Made by a program: the position numbers and the translations under genes. 8,389 nt of DNA from positions 1 through 8,389 of the forward strand of contig CAVKRN010000079.1 in the NCBI GenBank assembly GCA_963658695.1. The letters run 5' to 3'. This DNA is from CAG-791 sp963658695. GTDB taxonomy: Bacteria; Bacillota; Clostridia; Lachnospirales; Lachnospiraceae. Of this stretch, positions 1-6,392 are shown piece by piece (the stretch's first letter is position 1; every line of letters begins with the position of its first letter). The notes beneath the pieces are model-generated. The model was not told the origin of the DNA and did not search any database. It saw only the letters and a program-made list of their open reading frames with translations.

Positions 1-1751
1 TTATTCGCATAATTTCCGATAAAATCAAGGATAACAACATACTCTTTTCCGTCTGCTTTCCTGAGTCCACGCCCCAGCTGCTGGATAAACACAATTGGAG
101 ATTGTGTCGGCCTGAGCATAATCACCTGGTTCACCTCAACAATATCAACACCTTCATTTAAAATTTCCACAGAGAAGATATAATCCAAAGGTTCCCGACC
201 TTCTGTCGCATCGCCTTCGTTCATGGCAAGTCGTTCAAAAGCATCCTGTCTCTCCATCTCAGATGCATTCCCATTAAGCGCAATAGTTCTAAATTTGCGT
301 CCGGCAGTTGGATTCATCTGTTCATTGAACTTCGATGATAATTCTTCGCTTTCCCGGATGCTGCTGCAAAAAATCAGCCCCTTCACCTTATCACCGCTAT
401 ATCCATAATAGTCTGCTTGATCAATGATGTGCCTGACTCTCTCATCGCTGGTAAGCATTGAAAAAATACGACTGTTTTCTTCCTCCGGATCGCCAATGAT
501 TGACAGATCTGTGATTCCAAAATAATGAAATGGACATAGAAGATTTTCCTCCATTGCCTGCTGCAATCGAATTTCATATGCAATCTGATAATTGAACAGC
601 TCATAAACATTTCTGCCTTCAACATGATCATCACGCTTATCCGGCGTAGCGGTCATTCCAAGCCAGAGCCTTGGCGTGAAGTGCTTCATGACCTTTTGAT
701 AAGTTTCCGCCGGAACATGATGTGCCTCATCCAACACAATGCAGTCAAACTCATCCTTTTTATACTGAAATAAGTGTTTGTCGCGATTTAGCGTCTGCAC
801 TGTAGCAAATACATAATCGGCATCATATTCAAGGCATCCGGCTCCGACCACTCCCATTGAAACAGACTTTGAAAAAACCTTTTCATAGGCCCTCTTGGTC
901 TGCCTGGCTAGCTGCCCTCGGTGAACCAGAAACAGCACTCTCTTAAAGCCAAGTTCCCTCATGGCAAATGCAGAAGCATAGGTTTTCCCAGTTCCGGTGG
1001 CAGAAATTAGAAGCGCACGATCCTCTCCTGCTGCAAGTATTTTTTTCAGATTCGTGATAAAGCCCACCTGCATACTGTTGGGTTGTAGCCTATATTTTTC
1101 AAGCGAGGCAATTTGTTCCTGCCTCGCAATCTTTCGCTGATGCTGAATAATCCGGTATCTTTCGCAATAGTTTTCATAGAATCCGTCAAAAGGAATTGTG
1201 TTGCTGCAATTCCACAATGCATCGAACTCCGTAACAATCGCTTTTGCGATCTCGCCCTGCTCTGTTGAAATCAGTTTGGTATTCCATTCTCTGTTGCTGG
1301 TGAGCGCAGCACTTGTGATATTGGAACTGCCAATAATAATACGATAGAGTTCTTCCTTCCTGAAAATATAGCCCTTTGTATGGAAGCCGTCTCCTGCAGC
1401 TTCTGCGTCATACATTTTGAGCGTAATATTCGACAACTCATGAAGCTTTTGTAAGGCTCTGGGTTCACTGAAGTTTAAATAATTTGTTGTTAGAATTTTC
1501 CCTTTGATATTTTTCTTCTCAAGCTCTTTCAGGGTTTGGAGAAGCGGAGTGATCCCGTTCATTGTAATAAATGCAACGCTAATCTGAAATTGGTCGCATG
1601 ACAAAAGCTCATCTTCGATGGATGAGAGTACCTTCTTTCCTTCCTTGTGGTTATTCGATACGAATTGCGGTCTGTATACGTTGCTCGAAACAACCGAGCC
1701 ATCAATGTATGCGGTTTCAAAGCCCAATCGCACTTCGTCAATTATCCCCAT
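1..1751 (-). CDS. PLD-nuclease/DEAH-box helicase fusion, DUF3427 type (3' end outside window)
   Basis: The minus-strand frame is open without a stop from 1751 to the left edge: 583 whole codons, with the C-terminus missing. Residues about 1-170 resemble a phospholipase D-like nuclease domain, with H124-x-K126 followed by IGSSN at 140-144. A superfamily 2 helicase core follows: Walker A GTGKT at 253-257, DEAH at 341-344, motif III TATP at 367-370 and motif VI QQLGRGLR at 557-564. This order matches the large helicases that end in a DUF3427 domain, which would lie beyond the edge. Such proteins are common in mobile elements and defence islands, and the nuclease plus ATPase layout suggests DNA processing; the substrate is unknown. 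I chose ATG 1751 because purine-rich AGGGAG lies 5 bases upstream and the PLD domain begins soon after, as in relatives. The start lies inside the transporter gene (10-base overlap), which suggests translational coupling. The sequence is more A+T-rich than the transporter. Confidence 0.88.
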   Translation of the reverse strand, partial: MGIIDEVRLGFETAYIDGSVVSSNVYRPQFVSNNHKEGKKVLSSIEDELLSCDQFQISVAFITMNGITPLLQTLKELEKKNIKGKILTTNYLNFSEPRALQKLHELSNITLKMYDAEAAGDGFHTKGYIFRKEELYRIIIGSSNITSAALTSNREWNTKLISTEQGEIAKAIVTEFDALWNCSNTIPFDGFYENYCERYRIIQHQRKIARQEQIASLEKYRLQPNSMQVGFITNLKKILAAGEDRALLISATGTGKTYASAFAMRELGFKRVLFLVHRGQLARQTKRAYEKVFSKSVSMGVVGAGCLEYDADYVFATVQTLNRDKHLFQYKKDEFDCIVLDEAHHVPAETYQKVMKHFTPRLWLGMTATPDKRDDHVEGRNVYELFNYQIAYEIRLQQAMEENLLCPFHYFGITDLSIIGDPEEENSRIFSMLTSDERVRHIIDQADYYGYSGDKVKGLIFCSSIRESEELSSKFNEQMNPTAGRKFRTIALNGNASEMERQDAFERLAMNEGDATEGREPLDYIFSVEILNEGVDIVEVNQVIMLRPTQSPIVFIQQLGRGLRKADGKEYVVILDFIGNYAN

Positions 1752-2926
1752 TTTCTCTCCCTCTCCTTGGCGCACGTTTCTCGTGATTTGCGCTTGACAC
1801 TTTCCCTGTATAGATCCCTTTTCTCCATCACTGCAGCCAGGACCAGCATCCCGGCACAAGGCAGGACATTCGCCGCCATGCCAACACGCAGTCCCGCAAA
1901 CTGCGCAATAAGGCCGATCACCCAGGGCATTAAAATCGCCCCCAGTCCTGCTGTAGGCAACATGATTCCAAGACTGGCAGCCGAGGTCATCTTTCCCGCA
2001 CAGGATACAATTGTGGAATTCATACCGGCAATGGAGACTGAAAATCCCAGTAGCAACAGTACGGCCGGTGTCTGGCTGTGGGACAGCACCAGTCCAATGT
2101 AAAACACTACGCAGCCAGCTGCCATAATACCGATGGCGCGGCATGGATTTTGCGGCGGAAATACAAAGGCCAGCAGTAACCTCACCACCATCGTCGTCCC
2201 CCACAATAGTGTGATCGTGTATGAGCTGACCGCCGCAGTCAAAATTCCACTGTCTCTAAAATACATTACCAGCCAGCCGGTCACGCCGTTTTCAGCGGCG
2301 TTTTGACAAAACAGCAGTGCTGTCAAAAGCCAGAAGTATCCGCTGCGCAGGAAACTCCAATCCGCAACGGTCTTTGTTTTTTCGGTTGTATTTCCAAGCG
2401 GTGCAGCAGCAAACAGCAGCCACAAAACACCACCTAAAACTGCCAACTGCATTATCGGAGCGTCCGCAGCAATGTGCCCTGCCAGAGCCGCTAACATCGG
2501 ACACAGCAGCGCTCCGCAGGCATAGCAGGCGTGCATTGTGTTCAGGCCCTTGGTGCGGTCAGGCGCGTTATCCCCCACCAACAGCGTGCACGTATTTATG
2601 GCACAGCCCTTGGCAAGGCCCACCAGCAACCACCCTAGCGCCAGAAGCGCCGCACTGCCTCGAGGCAGTAGCAACGCGTATCCTAGCGTGTAACCAGCTG
2701 TGAGCAGCAGCACCGTAGCCCTAGTTCCTATCCTCCCAGGCAAAAAACCAGTTAAAAAGCCGGCTGCCAAATTGCCGATATTCATAACCGACAGCAGTGT
2801 CCCACTCACACTGTAGTTAAATCCGCGGCTTTCCTGCAGCAAACTGACGATGACGCTGCTGCTAATGGCACAGATGCCGCTGACAAAAAACGCCAGATAT
2901 CCGATCCGACGTGCGTGATCCTTCAT
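1742..2926 (-). CDS. Major facilitator superfamily (MFS) transporter
   Basis: Predicted inner-membrane transporter of 394 residues, the usual 12-helix MFS length, very rich in Leu, Ala, Val and Gly. The loop between helices 2 and 3 has a degenerate MFS motif A (GFLPGRIGTR at about 61-70), and helix 5 carries a HACYACGALLCP segment at about 132-143, a position where sugar-type MFS proteins have an H-x-x-x-G-x-G pattern. The substrate cannot be told; sugar, metabolite or drug export are all possible. The frame extends to a GTG at 2935, but that GTG is part of the ribosome binding site: GAGGTGAT matches the 16S 3' end and sits 8 bases (from GAGG) before ATG 2926, so ATG is the start. The charged tail (KERERKWG) is encoded by the purine-rich stretch that also serves as the helicase ribosome binding site. 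It is clearly more G+C-rich than the genes on either side, suggesting a separate origin. Confidence 0.88.
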   Translation of the reverse strand: MKDHARRIGYLAFFVSGICAISSSVIVSLLQESRGFNYSVSGTLLSVMNIGNLAAGFLTGFLPGRIGTRATVLLLTAGYTLGYALLLPRGSAALLALGWLLVGLAKGCAINTCTLLVGDNAPDRTKGLNTMHACYACGALLCPMLAALAGHIAADAPIMQLAVLGGVLWLLFAAAPLGNTTEKTKTVADWSFLRSGYFWLLTALLFCQNAAENGVTGWLVMYFRDSGILTAAVSSYTITLLWGTTMVVRLLLAFVFPPQNPCRAIGIMAAGCVVFYIGLVLSHSQTPAVLLLLGFSVSIAGMNSTIVSCAGKMTSAASLGIMLPTAGLGAILMPWVIGLIAQFAGLRVGMAANVLPCAGMLVLAAVMEKRDLYRESVKRKSRETCAKERERKWG

Positions 2927-2998
2927 GCAAATCACCTCGTTCTTTTACCTATAGTATTTTGCCCGGCATAAGGCTCCTCTGAAAAAGCGGACTTATAC
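2927..2998 (-). other. Short gap between abiEii and the MFS gene, with a six-codon ORF
   Basis: This 72-base gap has no clear terminator and no convincing promoter, so the transporter may be read through from abiE. It holds an AGAGGAG (2974-2980) followed 4 bases later by ATG 2969 and a six-codon frame, MPGKIL, stopping at 2949-2951. A second ribosome binding site for the transporter follows at once. The mini-ORF could be a leader, the cut start of a lost gene, or chance. Confidence 0.3.
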
Positions 2999-3850
2999 TC
3001 AGTCTGGTGTGCGCTGTATTTTAAGCCATAAGGACTTTGTGCTCTCCATAACATCTTCATAACTGATATCGACCGCATAAGGATATTTGTTCTGATATGA
3101 TTTCCATAATATCTGCAGTTGGGCATCATCGCTAATGGCAGATATAATCTTTGTTGCTTCTTCTTTCAGGTTTTCGGTGCCTCTCTTTTTACAGGTCGCA
3201 TCAAATGCTCTTTTCAGAACATCATTGTCAATATCCTGTTCGTAAATTGAGATCAATACTCTGATATCATAAAAGTCTCGCATTCTGGTATTCAAGAGAC
3301 CTCTTGCGAGTATTGTCTGAAGCTTTTCCGCAAGAATTGTCTCCAAATTATACGACCACAAGCTAATTGAGCGGTTATCCAGCAGAAGCTTATACCGGTA
3401 TTTGATAGCTCTTGGCGTAATAATATCTCCTGTGGAAATATCAATCTTCATCGGTGTTATAAGAGTTCCCATTACAGCATTCATCGAGAACCGAATGCCT
3501 GGATACTCCATTTCATCCATAATGTTGGAAATGTCTTTGACTTCAAATGTTACTCCATCACCAAGATCAATATCTTTGATTTCATCAACAATCCGCCGAG
3601 CGTCCTCTGCTGACAAATTCTGATTCTTGATACTGGTATCAATGTCCATTGTTGATCTGAGTGCAACACCTACCAGTGCTGTGACCAGCATTCCGCCCTT
3701 GATAATAAAATTGTCTCTATACTCAGAATTGGCAACTCGTTCAAGGAAACGCTCCATCATATAGATTCTCATGAGCGTTCTGGCATCCGCCTTGTTCTCT
3801 TTAGCCACATTCTTGATTCGTCCCTTAATCTGCTCTGATGTCAGCTGCAT
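2999..3850 (-). CDS. abiEii: AbiEii toxin, nucleotidyltransferase (type IV toxin-antitoxin / abortive infection)
   Basis: A 283-residue DUF1814 (AbiEii/AbiGii) protein of normal family length. Members are nucleotidyltransferase-fold toxins; characterised relatives bind GTP or transfer nucleotides to tRNA 3' ends, stopping growth during phage attack. Visible motifs are KGG at 51-53 followed by RSTMDID at 65-71 (metal-binding D69 and D71), KIDISTGD at 135-142, the conserved ETILAEKLQTI at 170-180 with K176, and RMRDFYDI at 189-196, whose R-x-RDxYD pattern is typical of the family. All key residues appear present, so the toxin is likely active. The ATG directly follows the TAA of the antitoxin gene with no base between, and GGGGG about 11 bases upstream lies inside that gene, so translation is probably coupled. 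The polymerase-fold assignment is by family; the exact target is not shown here. Confidence 0.9.
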   Translation of the reverse strand: MQLTSEQIKGRIKNVAKENKADARTLMRIYMMERFLERVANSEYRDNFIIKGGMLVTALVGVALRSTMDIDTSIKNQNLSAEDARRIVDEIKDIDLGDGVTFEVKDISNIMDEMEYPGIRFSMNAVMGTLITPMKIDISTGDIITPRAIKYRYKLLLDNRSISLWSYNLETILAEKLQTILARGLLNTRMRDFYDIRVLISIYEQDIDNDVLKRAFDATCKKRGTENLKEEATKIISAISDDAQLQILWKSYQNKYPYAVDISYEDVMESTKSLWLKIQRTPD

Positions 3851-4435
3851 TTACAATAATACCCCCATATATCTGCGAATCACATTATTGACCCGGAACA
3901 ACTTGGCATATTCCATAAGTCGATTCAGATCCTTATCTTTTCTGGCAACATAAGCTTTTAATGCTGAATTGAAATCCTGTATTTCAATACAACTCCGACT
4001 GCGAATCAGGTCACATATTGTTCGCTCTAAATCATACATCGGGATCATATTTCCATCATTATCCTTCACAACAATCTTTCCTATATTCAGCAATTCACGT
4101 TTCACTGTATACACTTTGCAGTTTCCGTCTGCTATAAGTCGGTGAGCGTTGTAACCACTGTATACGGTAAGTGTATGAACAAGCGGCTCTCTGTCTATCA
4201 AACCATGATAATAAAAAGCTTCATCATGTGAAAAAACAGCATTCGGACATCTCTTGTGCAGCACGTACAATTCATCAATCCAATCTGTCCCGGTAGAATA
4301 AACACCACGACCAACCGGCTCCAACCCATTTTCTCTGACATATTTATAAAATTTAAATTTTGAAATTCCGGATTCTTCTGCTATTTTCGGTGTGAGGTAA
4401 TCATGATTTTGAACCAACTCTGTCATCTTACTCAT
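3851..4435 (-). CDS. abiEi: AbiEi antitoxin, winged-helix transcriptional repressor
   Basis: A 194-residue protein of the AbiEi/COG5340 family. Residues about 8-48 form the N-terminal winged helix (NHDYLTPKIAEESGISKFKFY, then VGRGVY at 41-46), the usual DNA-binding part. The rest is the antitoxin domain, with the characteristic YDLERTICDLIR at about 134-145. In studied systems AbiEi both counters AbiEii, without a stable protein complex (type IV), and represses its own promoter by binding inverted repeats. The placement upstream of the toxin gene and the inverted repeat in front of this gene fit that. ATG 4435 is preceded by GGTTGGTGG, ending 4 bases before it; ATG 4426 (residue 4) is a weaker alternative. 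Confidence 0.9.
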   Translation of the reverse strand: MSKMTELVQNHDYLTPKIAEESGISKFKFYKYVRENGLEPVGRGVYSTGTDWIDELYVLHKRCPNAVFSHDEAFYYHGLIDREPLVHTLTVYSGYNAHRLIADGNCKVYTVKRELLNIGKIVVKDNDGNMIPMYDLERTICDLIRSRSCIEIQDFNSALKAYVARKDKDLNRLMEYAKLFRVNNVIRRYMGVLL

Positions 4436-4451
4436 TGAACCACCAACCTTT

Positions 4452-4481
4452 CGTGCTTATATTGTAATCGAAATAAGCACG
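4452..4481. promoter_or_regulatory. Inverted-repeat operator candidate for abiE
   Basis: A perfect 9-bp inverted repeat, CGTGCTTAT (4452-4460) and ATAAGCACG (4473-4481), has a 12-base spacer, so the half-site centres are 21 bp apart, about two helical turns. It lies just upstream of abiEi and straddles the candidate -10 box. AbiEi proteins are known to bind inverted repeats in their own promoters, so this is the likely autorepression site. The repeat is seen directly; its role is inferred. Confidence 0.6.
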
Positions 4482-4489
4482 CTCGTCGA
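4461..4489 (-). promoter_or_regulatory. Candidate sigma-A promoter of abiE
   Basis: Reading leftwards, TCGACG (4489-4484, 4 of 6 to TTGACA) is followed by a 17-base spacer and TACAAT (4466-4461, 5 of 6 to TATAAT). Transcription would begin around 4454, giving a leader of about 20 bases before abiEi. Both arms of the inverted repeat touch the spacer and the start region, so a bound repressor would block polymerase. Confidence 0.5.
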
Positions 4490-4548
4490 TTGTGTTACTC
4501 AAAAGAATAGCGAGCAGCTGTTTCGTAAACGTCAGTGCGTCAGATATG

Positions 4549-4586
4549 AAAAAACGGCAGAGGCTTGACAAAGCAAACCGCTGCCG
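4549..4586 (-). terminator. Intrinsic terminator after tRNA-Arg
   Basis: On the minus strand, 8 bases after the tRNA CCA end, CGGCAG (4586-4581) pairs with CTGCCG (4560-4555). Inside it, past one C/T mismatch, GGTTTG pairs with CAAGCC (one G-T pair) around a six-base loop. Six Ts follow at 4554-4549. This strong hairpin plus T-run ends tRNA transcription and insulates abiE from it. Confidence 0.85.
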
Positions 4587-4594
4587 AGAATTTG

Positions 4595-4671
4595 TGGTGT
4601 CCCTGATGCGATTCGAACGCACGGCCTTTCGCTTAGGAGGCGAACGCTCTATCCTGCTGAGCTACAGAGAC
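4595..4671 (-). tRNA. tRNA-Arg (anticodon CCT), complete, CCA encoded
   Basis: A full 77-base cloverleaf. Acceptor GTCTCTG pairs with CAGGGAC (one T-G pair), D stem GCTC with GAGC, anticodon stem TTCGC with GCGAA around loop CTCCTAA (anticodon CCT, reading AGG), and T stem GTGCG with CGCAT around TTCGAAT. Discriminator A and a genomic CCA close the gene. No clear promoter sits directly upstream; it may depend on the TATAAT box at 4823-4828, across the broken tRNA half, with RNase P trimming the leader. A strong terminator follows. Its first 40 bases match the broken copy at 35 positions. Confidence 0.95.
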
Positions 4672-4805
4672 ATTAAGTTGAAAAGTGGCTTATTTCCGTC
4701 GTTTTTGGAACTTCAGCCTGTATTAAGAACGATCCGAAGACCGGTTCTTCTAATGGATTTTGACCTGTTTTCTTAGGAGGCGGACGCTCTATCCAGCTGA
4801 GCTAC
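4632..4805. repeat. 34-bp imperfect direct repeat from the two tRNA-Arg copies
   Basis: Positions 4632-4665 and 4772-4805 match at 32 of 34 bases in the same orientation, 140 bp apart. The repeat is the tRNA segment from the D arm to the anticodon loop. Recombination between the copies could delete 140 bp and leave a single hybrid tRNA gene. Confidence 0.75.
4672..4771 (-). other. Spacer between the broken and intact tRNA-Arg copies
   Basis: One hundred bases without a gene. It is A+T-richer than the flanking tRNA sequence. A hairpin with 6-bp arms (4725-4730 with 4744-4749) is visible, without a T-run on either strand. The stretch right after the break (ACAGGTCAAAATCC on the minus strand) weakly recalls a tRNA T-arm but cannot form one. 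If the break is an attachment site, this is the element's end sequence. Confidence 0.4.
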
Positions 4806-4811
4806 GCAAAC
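4772..4811 (-). pseudogene. 5' half of a tRNA-Arg(CCT), broken at base 39
   Basis: Bases 1-39 by tRNA numbering (40 nt) are perfect: acceptor 5' strand GTTTGCG, TA, D stem GCTC/GAGC with a normal D loop, anticodon stem TCCGC and loop CTCCTAA with anticodon CCT, then one G. The 3' anticodon strand should continue CGGA but reads AAAAC, and no T arm or matching acceptor strand (CGCAAAC) follows. The cut lies immediately after the anticodon loop, one of the standard crossover sites of tyrosine integrases. The missing 3' half is not in the window. It is probably the left-over of the host gene after integration; decay of a tandem copy is the alternative. Confidence 0.8.
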
Positions 4812-4822
4812 GCACATGCCGT

Positions 4823-4851
4823 ATTATACCGCATTTGTCTTCTGGTGGCTA
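4823..4851 (-). promoter_or_regulatory. tRNA-Arg promoter overlapping the sdaAA stop codon
   Basis: TAGCCA (4851-4846, 4 of 6 to TTGACA), a 17-base spacer and a perfect TATAAT (4828-4823) sit 11 bases before base 1 of the broken tRNA, the right spacing for a short tRNA leader. The TAA inside TATAAT is the stop codon of sdaAA. It probably still drives the downstream intact tRNA. Confidence 0.6.
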
Positions 4852-5711
4852 CTGATTCTCTCCTGAATTCTCTGCCCGGTCGGTGTACCGGCAAGACCAC
4901 CGCGACCTGTTTCCCGAAGATCCGATGCCATCAGGTGTCCCACCGATTTCATGGCATCGATCACCTCATCCGGCGGTATGCGACTTGTAATTCCGGCCAT
5001 TGCCATATCGGCGCAGGCCACGGCATTCATCGCGCCCGTTACGTTTCGCTTCACGCATGGCACTTCCACAAGCCCTGCAACCGGATCGCACACCAGCCCC
5101 ATAAGACCGGATAATGCCATTGCGGCCGCATCTGCCATCGCAGCCGGTTCTCCGCCCAATAGACATACCGCCGCACCGGCTGCCATCGCCGAAGCAGAGC
5201 CGATCTCTGCCTGACATCCCCCCTCGGCGCCGGCAAGACTTGCCCGCTGCGCGATCACTCCGCCGATCCCGGCGGCCACATACAACGCCTCAACCATCTG
5301 TGCATCGCTGTAGCTGTTTTTTTCCTGCATGGATAGAAGGACCGCCGGCATGACGCCGCAGGATCCCGCCGTAGGCGCTGCCACAATCCGCTTCATGCAG
5401 GCGTTGGACTCTGCCACGCGCAATGCCCGTTCCATCACGTGTGCCGTGAACGATCCGCACAAAAGCTTCCCTTTTTCTGCCCGCAGCCGAATCTTTTCCG
5501 CATCCTTTCCTACGAGACCGCTGGCTGAACAAAGCGACGCATCGTATTTGGCATCCGAGTCCCGCATGGCCTGATAAATCGCAGCCATTTTTGCAAAGGA
5601 TTCCTCCGGTGTGATTCCGGATTCCCGGCAATCCTCCTCCTGCACCACCTTCCAGAACGGAGCTCCCGATTTACCGCATTCCTCAATAATATCCTCTAGT
5701 GCCTTAAACAT
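4824..5711 (-). CDS. sdaAA: L-serine dehydratase, iron-sulfur dependent, alpha subunit
   Basis: A 295-residue catalytic subunit of the [4Fe-4S] L-serine dehydratase, which converts L-serine to pyruvate and ammonia in the cytoplasm. Conserved blocks are APTAGSCGVMPA (112-123), AGAEGGCQAEIGSA (160-173), GLVCDPVAGLVEVPC (205-219) and, near the end, GGLAGTPTGQRI. By comparison with family structures, C166, C208 and C219 are the likely cluster ligands; C118 is also conserved. Length is normal, so the gene is complete. It starts 18 bases after the beta gene, with GGAGG just ahead of ATG 5711, so the two subunits are made together. The last codons overlap the -10 box of the following tRNA promoter. 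Confidence 0.96.
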   Translation of the reverse strand: MFKALEDIIEECGKSGAPFWKVVQEEDCRESGITPEESFAKMAAIYQAMRDSDAKYDASLCSASGLVGKDAEKIRLRAEKGKLLCGSFTAHVMERALRVAESNACMKRIVAAPTAGSCGVMPAVLLSMQEKNSYSDAQMVEALYVAAGIGGVIAQRASLAGAEGGCQAEIGSASAMAAGAAVCLLGGEPAAMADAAAMALSGLMGLVCDPVAGLVEVPCVKRNVTGAMNAVACADMAMAGITSRIPPDEVIDAMKSVGHLMASDLRETGRGGLAGTPTGQRIQERISSHQKTNAV

Positions 5712-5729
5712 GCTGTCCTCCGTTCTCCG

Positions 5730-6392
5730 CTACGCCGGGCTGTAATAGGTCACCTTCTCGACACCCTCCAGATGCTCCAGCCAGCGAACCGACTCCCGGG
5801 GAATCTCCTGGTCACATTCCAGTACCATCACCGCATGCCCGCCCCGACCGGAGCGATACAACTGCATGGTGGCGATATTGACCGATTTGTGCTGCAGCAT
5901 AGAGGTCACCTCCGCCACATGCCCCGGCTGATCCTCATTGTGAACCACCAGCGTCGGATAATCTCCGCTAAAATTCGCCTGCAGACCATCCAGTTCCCGA
6001 ATCACAATGCGTCCGCCTCCGACGGAGACGCCGACAATCTCCAGCTCTCGCCCGGAACGCGAGGTCAGCACCAGCCTTGCTGAATTGGGGTGTGCTTCCT
6101 CGCCAAGGTCAATCCCGCTGAAATGGAATTCCATTCCCTGTTCTCTTGCAAGCGAAAAGCTGTCTGCAATCCGGTCATCGTCCACGGAAAGTCCCAGAAG
6201 CCCTGCAATCAGTGCACGGTCCGTTCCATGACCACTCCCTGTTGCCAGAAACGATCCGTGAAGTCCGATTTCCGCCTTCTGCACTTCCTCGCCCAGAAGC
6301 TTTCGACTGACATTTCCAATCCGAACCGCTCCCGCTGTATGCGAGCTGGAGGGTCCAACCATCACCGGTCCTACCACGTCAAACAGGTTCAT
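5730..6392 (-). CDS. sdaAB: L-serine dehydratase, iron-sulfur dependent, beta subunit
   Basis: A 220-residue partner of the alpha subunit. The N-terminal part has the hallmark GPSSSHTAGAVRIGN (13-27), HGSFLATGSGHGTDRAL (45-61) and HPNSA (101-105). Residues about 147-219 form an ACT domain (YPTLVVHNEDQPGHVAEV onward), a small ligand-binding fold that probably senses serine or another amino acid. The frame runs up to an ATG at 6422, but the family begins at MNLFDVVGP, and AAAGGAG lies 5 bases before ATG 6392, so 6392 is the start. The gene is followed by sdaAA after 18 bases. Oxygen sensitivity of the cluster enzyme fits an anaerobic host. Confidence 0.96.
   Translation of the reverse strand: MNLFDVVGPVMVGPSSSHTAGAVRIGNVSRKLLGEEVQKAEIGLHGSFLATGSGHGTDRALIAGLLGLSVDDDRIADSFSLAREQGMEFHFSGIDLGEEAHPNSARLVLTSRSGRELEIVGVSVGGGRIVIRELDGLQANFSGDYPTLVVHNEDQPGHVAEVTSMLQHKSVNIATMQLYRSGRGGHAVMVLECDQEIPRESVRWLEHLEGVEKVTYYSPA

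Noticed and set aside
383..1741. Several short minus-strand ORFs suggesting a fragmented helicase gene
   Set aside because: They are in other frames. The true frame is open from 1751 to the window edge with all helicase motifs in order, so the gene is not broken.
2926..2935. GTG start at 2935 for the transporter
   Set aside because: The GTG is within the GAGGTGAT ribosome binding site of ATG 2926.
4740..4771. Decayed T arm after the broken tRNA half
   Set aside because: The bases resemble a T arm at about 10 of 14 positions, but no stem forms and the acceptor mate is absent; it could be chance.
4492..4776. Plus-strand ORF of 94 codons across the tRNA region
   Set aside because: It runs antisense through the tRNA-Arg, its terminator and the spacer, with no ribosome binding site or known domain; chance.
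4672..4811. Group I intron in the anticodon loop of tRNA-Arg(CCT)
   Set aside because: Such introns are known in this tRNA in some bacteria, but only 100 bases separate the half from the next tRNA, no 3' exon follows, and the next copy has its own different 5' half.
4951..5631. Overlapping ORFs on both strands within sdaAA
   Set aside because: High G+C makes other frames open by chance; only the sdaAA frame shows family motifs.
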